This document shows, piece by piece, positions 6,455 through 7,635 of a stretch of DNA of 7,635 nucleotides; position 1 is the stretch's first letter; each line of letters begins with the position of its first letter. Source of the stretch: an uncultured Hyphomicrobiales bacterium. Its GTDB lineage: Bacteria > Pseudomonadota > Alphaproteobacteria > Rhizobiales > Beijerinckiaceae. The DNA is taken from positions 1-7,635 of the forward strand of contig CAIZGQ010000842.1 in the NCBI GenBank assembly GCA_903932565.1, read 5' to 3'. The position numbers were made by a program, and so were the translations under genes. The notes beneath the pieces are model-generated. The model was not told the origin of the DNA and did not search any database. It saw only the letters and a list, made by a program, of their open reading frames with translations.

Positions 6455-6977
6455 TCAGTTTGAGGGGAAGGCCCGCCACCACCAGCACCACCTGCTGTGC
6501 GGCAGCAGCGAGCATCTGGTTGGCGCGGCCCTGCACATCACGAAAGCGCCGCGCGAGCTCATTGTCAGGCACGATTCCTGAGCCGACCTCGTTGGAGACA
6601 AACGCCACAGGCCCCTTGAGATCAGCGATGCGCGCGGCAAGGTGTGATGCTGCAGCGTCGGCGTCCTCGTTCGCAAACAACAGGTTTGCGAGCCAGAACG
6701 ACACGCAGTCGACCACCACGAAACGCTGCGGGCTTGCGAGATCCGCGAGCCTTTGGGGCAGATCGAGCGCAACCTCAAATGTCTCCCAGCGGGCGTCGCG
6801 CTCGGCCCTGTGGCGGGCGATCCGCTCCGCCATTTCCGCATCGCCTGCAGTCGCGGTTGCCAGCATGATGGGCGCAAGACCCGATTGGCTGGCCATGCTG
6901 ACCGCAAGACGGCTTTTGCCGGAGCGTGCGCCACCCAGAAGGAGTGTCGTGCCGGTCAAGGTCGTGCTGTCTGCCAT
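6447..6977 (-). CDS. cobU: Adenosylcobinamide kinase / adenosylcobinamide-phosphate guanylyltransferase
   Basis: A bifunctional cytoplasmic enzyme, called CobU or CobP, that phosphorylates adenosylcobinamide and then transfers GMP to it, giving adenosyl-GDP-cobinamide for nucleotide-loop assembly in B12 synthesis and salvage. It has 176 residues, the usual size. Motifs are the P-loop GGARSGKS (15-22), RIARHRAERDARWETFE (52-68) with His56 matching the guanylylated histidine of the family, VVVDCVSFWLANLL (87-100), SNEVGSGIVPDNELARRFRD (128-147) and GRANQMLA (150-157). The start at 6977 is preferred because the protein then begins ten residues before the P-loop strand, as family members do, and TGGA lies just upstream. 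An in-frame ATG at 7070 would add 31 unrelated residues and overlap the divergent aminotransferase. It is convergent with btuF. No riboswitch is seen in the 83-base gap upstream. Its presence next to the importer points to use of imported cobinamide as well as, or instead of, de novo synthesis. Confidence 0.95.
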   Translation of the reverse strand: MADSTTLTGTTLLLGGARSGKSRLAVSMASQSGLAPIMLATATAGDAEMAERIARHRAERDARWETFEVALDLPQRLADLASPQRFVVVDCVSFWLANLLFANEDADAAASHLAARIADLKGPVAFVSNEVGSGIVPDNELARRFRDVQGRANQMLAAAAQQVVLVVAGLPLKLKG

Positions 6978-6994
6978 GCCAGATCCATCCCAAT

Positions 6995-7022
6995 TTGAGC
7001 CGGTTGCGCCTCGTGCTATCTC
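6995..7022 (+). promoter_or_regulatory. Candidate promoter for the aminotransferase gene
   Basis: TTGAGC (6995-7000) and TATCTC (7017-7022) are 16 bases apart in the 83-base divergent gap between cobU and the aminotransferase. This would give a leader of about 30 bases. The -10 match is weak. TTTGAG (6994-6999) and CTCAAA (7020-7025) also form an imperfect inverted repeat, which could be a regulator site or chance. Confidence 0.22.
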
Positions 7023-7060
7023 AAAGTCCACGCGACTCCTCAAGCCGTCCGATCGTGTCC

Positions 7061-7635
7061 ATGAACCCACTCTACGCTGATCTGCCCACCACCGTCTTCG
7101 AAGTGATGTCGAGCCTGGCGCGGTCCAAGGGCGCGATCAACCTTGGACAGGGTTTTCCGGATGATCCCGGCCCTGCGGATGTGAGAACGAAAGCCGCAGA
7201 TGCCTCCATCAACGGGTACAATCAATATCCTTCGATGATGGGGTTGCCGGAGTTGCGCTCGGCCATTGCAGCGCATTACGGCCGCTTTCAGAACCTGACG
7301 ATCGACGCCGAGCGCGAAACACTGGTGACCTCGGGGGCCACAGAAGCGCTCGCCGCAGCAATCTTTGCCTGCGTCAAGCCGGGCGACGAAGTGGTGCTGT
7401 TCCAGCCAACGTATGATGCTTATCTGCCGCTTGTCCTGCAGGCGGGGGGCGTGCCGAAATTCGTCACTTTGAAGCCGCCGCACTGGACATTTTCGAAGGC
7501 TGATCTTGAAGCAGCCTTTTCATCCAAAACAGCGGCGGTGTTGTTCAACAATCCCATGAACCCGTGCGCTATCGTCTACGATCGGGCGCAACTTGATCTG
7601 CTGGCCACCTTCTGCGTGACGTTTGATGCGGTGGC
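7061..7635 (+). CDS. Class I PLP-dependent aminotransferase, N-terminal part (3' end outside window)
   Basis: A fold-type I, class I/II aminotransferase that uses pyridoxal phosphate to exchange amino groups between an amino acid and a 2-oxo acid in the cytoplasm. The visible 191 codons are roughly the first half; family members are about 380-400 residues. Motifs are INLGQGFPDDPGP (26-38), YNQYPSMMGLPELRSAIAAH (53-72), TSGATEALAAAIFACVKPGD (90-109), VVLFQPTYDAYLP (111-123) and NNPMNPCAIVY (163-173). The last matches the conserved NNPxNPTG cofactor/substrate loop but has Cys-Ala in place of Thr-Gly. The PLP-binding lysine lies beyond the window. The start at 7061 fits the family N-terminus (MNPLYADLPTTVFEVMSSLA), although no good ribosome-binding site precedes it. 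The pattern suits the methionine/kynurenine/succinyldiaminopimelate aminotransferase group, but the substrate cannot be told from this half. It diverges from cobU and has no evident link to B12. Confidence 0.9.
   Translation, partial: MNPLYADLPTTVFEVMSSLARSKGAINLGQGFPDDPGPADVRTKAADASINGYNQYPSMMGLPELRSAIAAHYGRFQNLTIDAERETLVTSGATEALAAAIFACVKPGDEVVLFQPTYDAYLPLVLQAGGVPKFVTLKPPHWTFSKADLEAAFSSKTAAVLFNNPMNPCAIVYDRAQLDLLATFCVTFDAV

Noticed and set aside
6424..7080. Open frame of 218 codons on the plus strand, opposite cobU
   Set aside because: cobU has every family motif on the other strand. This translation is Ser/Arg/Ala-rich and has no domain.
1..7635. Search for a mobile element, defence system, CRISPR, tRNA or other novel system
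   Set aside because: No transposase, integrase, repeat array, terminal inverted repeats or RNA gene other than the riboswitch was seen. All sizeable frames belong to known metabolic or transport families.

Overview
The window looks like the chromosome of an alphaproteobacterium. Base composition is moderately GC-rich, the proteins have alphaproteobacterial character, and queG is followed by an SDR gene. This is inferred from protein style and gene order; no rRNA or other marker is present, so genus is not assignable. The main content is a compact vitamin B12 (cobalamin) uptake and salvage locus, with unrelated housekeeping genes on both sides.

Layout from left to right. (1) Bases 1-462 (+) are the 3' end of queG (epoxyqueuosine reductase, tRNA queuosine pathway), which overlaps by ATGA with (2) an SDR/YeeZ-like NAD(P)-binding protein (459-1340, +). 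(3) That gene runs tail to tail, with a 4-base overlap, into a minus-strand operon. Read in its own direction this is a cobalamin riboswitch (about 5452-5256), btuB (5216-3156), btuC (3132-2110) and btuD (2113-1337). (4) btuF (5568-6443, +) diverges from it and encodes the periplasmic binding protein. (5) Convergent with btuF, 3 bases away, is cobU/cobP (6977-6447, -), the adenosylcobinamide kinase/guanylyltransferase. (6) A class I PLP aminotransferase begins at 7061 (+) and runs off the window.

How the genes work together: BtuB carries corrinoid across the outer membrane using TonB energy, BtuF binds it in the periplasm, and the BtuC/BtuD ABC transporter moves it into the cytoplasm. CobU/CobP then activates salvaged cobinamide for nucleotide-loop assembly. 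The riboswitch should shut off btuBCD when adenosylcobalamin is abundant. btuF and cobU are transcribed separately and show no riboswitch of their own.

I see no mobile element, CRISPR array, tRNA, rRNA or phage gene. The locus is coherent but belongs to a well-known type. The points most worth checking are the riboswitch expression platform, the non-ATG start of btuF, and the split regulation of the transporter parts.
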